Assembly: GCA_910591455.2 (NCBI GenBank)
Contig: OU342817.1
Coordinates: forward strand, 1,883,480-1,947,479
Length of the DNA stretch: 64,000 nt
Direction of reading: 5' to 3'
Source of the DNA: Pholis gunnellus
Taxonomy: Eukaryota > Chordata > Actinopteri > Perciformes > Pholidae
The notes beneath the pieces were generated by a model. That model did not search any database. It had not been told where the DNA came from and saw nothing but the letters and a program-made list of their open reading frames with translations. The position numbers were made by a program, and so were the translations under genes. Shown here piece by piece: positions 63,952 to 64,000 of this stretch. Each line of letters opens with the position of its first letter. The stretch's first letter is position 1.

Positions 63952-64000
63952 CTGAGGATTGAAACAGAGGAGAGGTGTGGAGGAGGAGACTGAAGGATGA

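Overview
The window looks like a vertebrate, most likely teleost (percomorph-type) nuclear genome. Coding sequence is split by GT-AG introns, the introns are packed with CA/TG, GA and AT microsatellites and dispersed repeats, and two genes with near-vertebrate-invariant protein sequence lie tail to tail. Human 10p15.3 has the same convergent ZMYND11-DIP2C pair.

Layout. (1) 113-3003, plus strand: the last six coding exons of zmynd11 (BS69), from the PWWP domain through a coiled coil to the C-terminal MYND zinc finger. The PHD finger and bromodomain exons lie upstream of the window. (2) About 3004-8200: the zmynd11 3' UTR and the convergent intergenic zone. It holds candidate polyadenylation signals, a 63-bp inverted repeat and AT-rich degenerate repeats. 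(3) About 8200-10389: probable dip2c 3' UTR, read on the minus strand. (4) 10390-63951, minus strand: 33 consecutive dip2c coding exons. Summed from the first complete codon they give exactly 1473 codons plus a TAG stop, with every exon phase compatible with the next. The N-terminal exons (DMAP1-binding-type domain) lie beyond 64000. (5) Large dip2c introns hold a 3.8-kb tandem array (about 12.23-16.06 kb), at least seven copies of a dispersed repeat of about 0.5 kb carrying CTCF-like, CRE-like and AAGATGGCG motifs, other dispersed repeats and many microsatellites.

Roles (from family knowledge). ZMYND11 reads H3.3K36me3 through its bromo-PWWP module and recruits partners through MYND, acting in elongation and splicing control. 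DIP2 proteins carry two adenylate-forming (FAAL-like) domains and are linked to lipid (diacylglycerol) metabolism and neural development. The two genes share no pathway; only their convergent arrangement is conserved.

No tRNA, rRNA, CRISPR array, transposase or reverse transcriptase gene could be supported. The most unusual things seen are the intronic satellite with its NRF1-like palindromes and G runs, a CTCF consensus overlapping the dip2c stop codon, a homopolymeric His tract in DIP2C and a Q/N/S tract in ZMYND11, strand-polarised UG/CA repeats abutting dip2c splice sites, a candidate alternative dip2c first exon, and a long hairpin beyond the zmynd11 stop. I did not find a convincing new multi-gene system.
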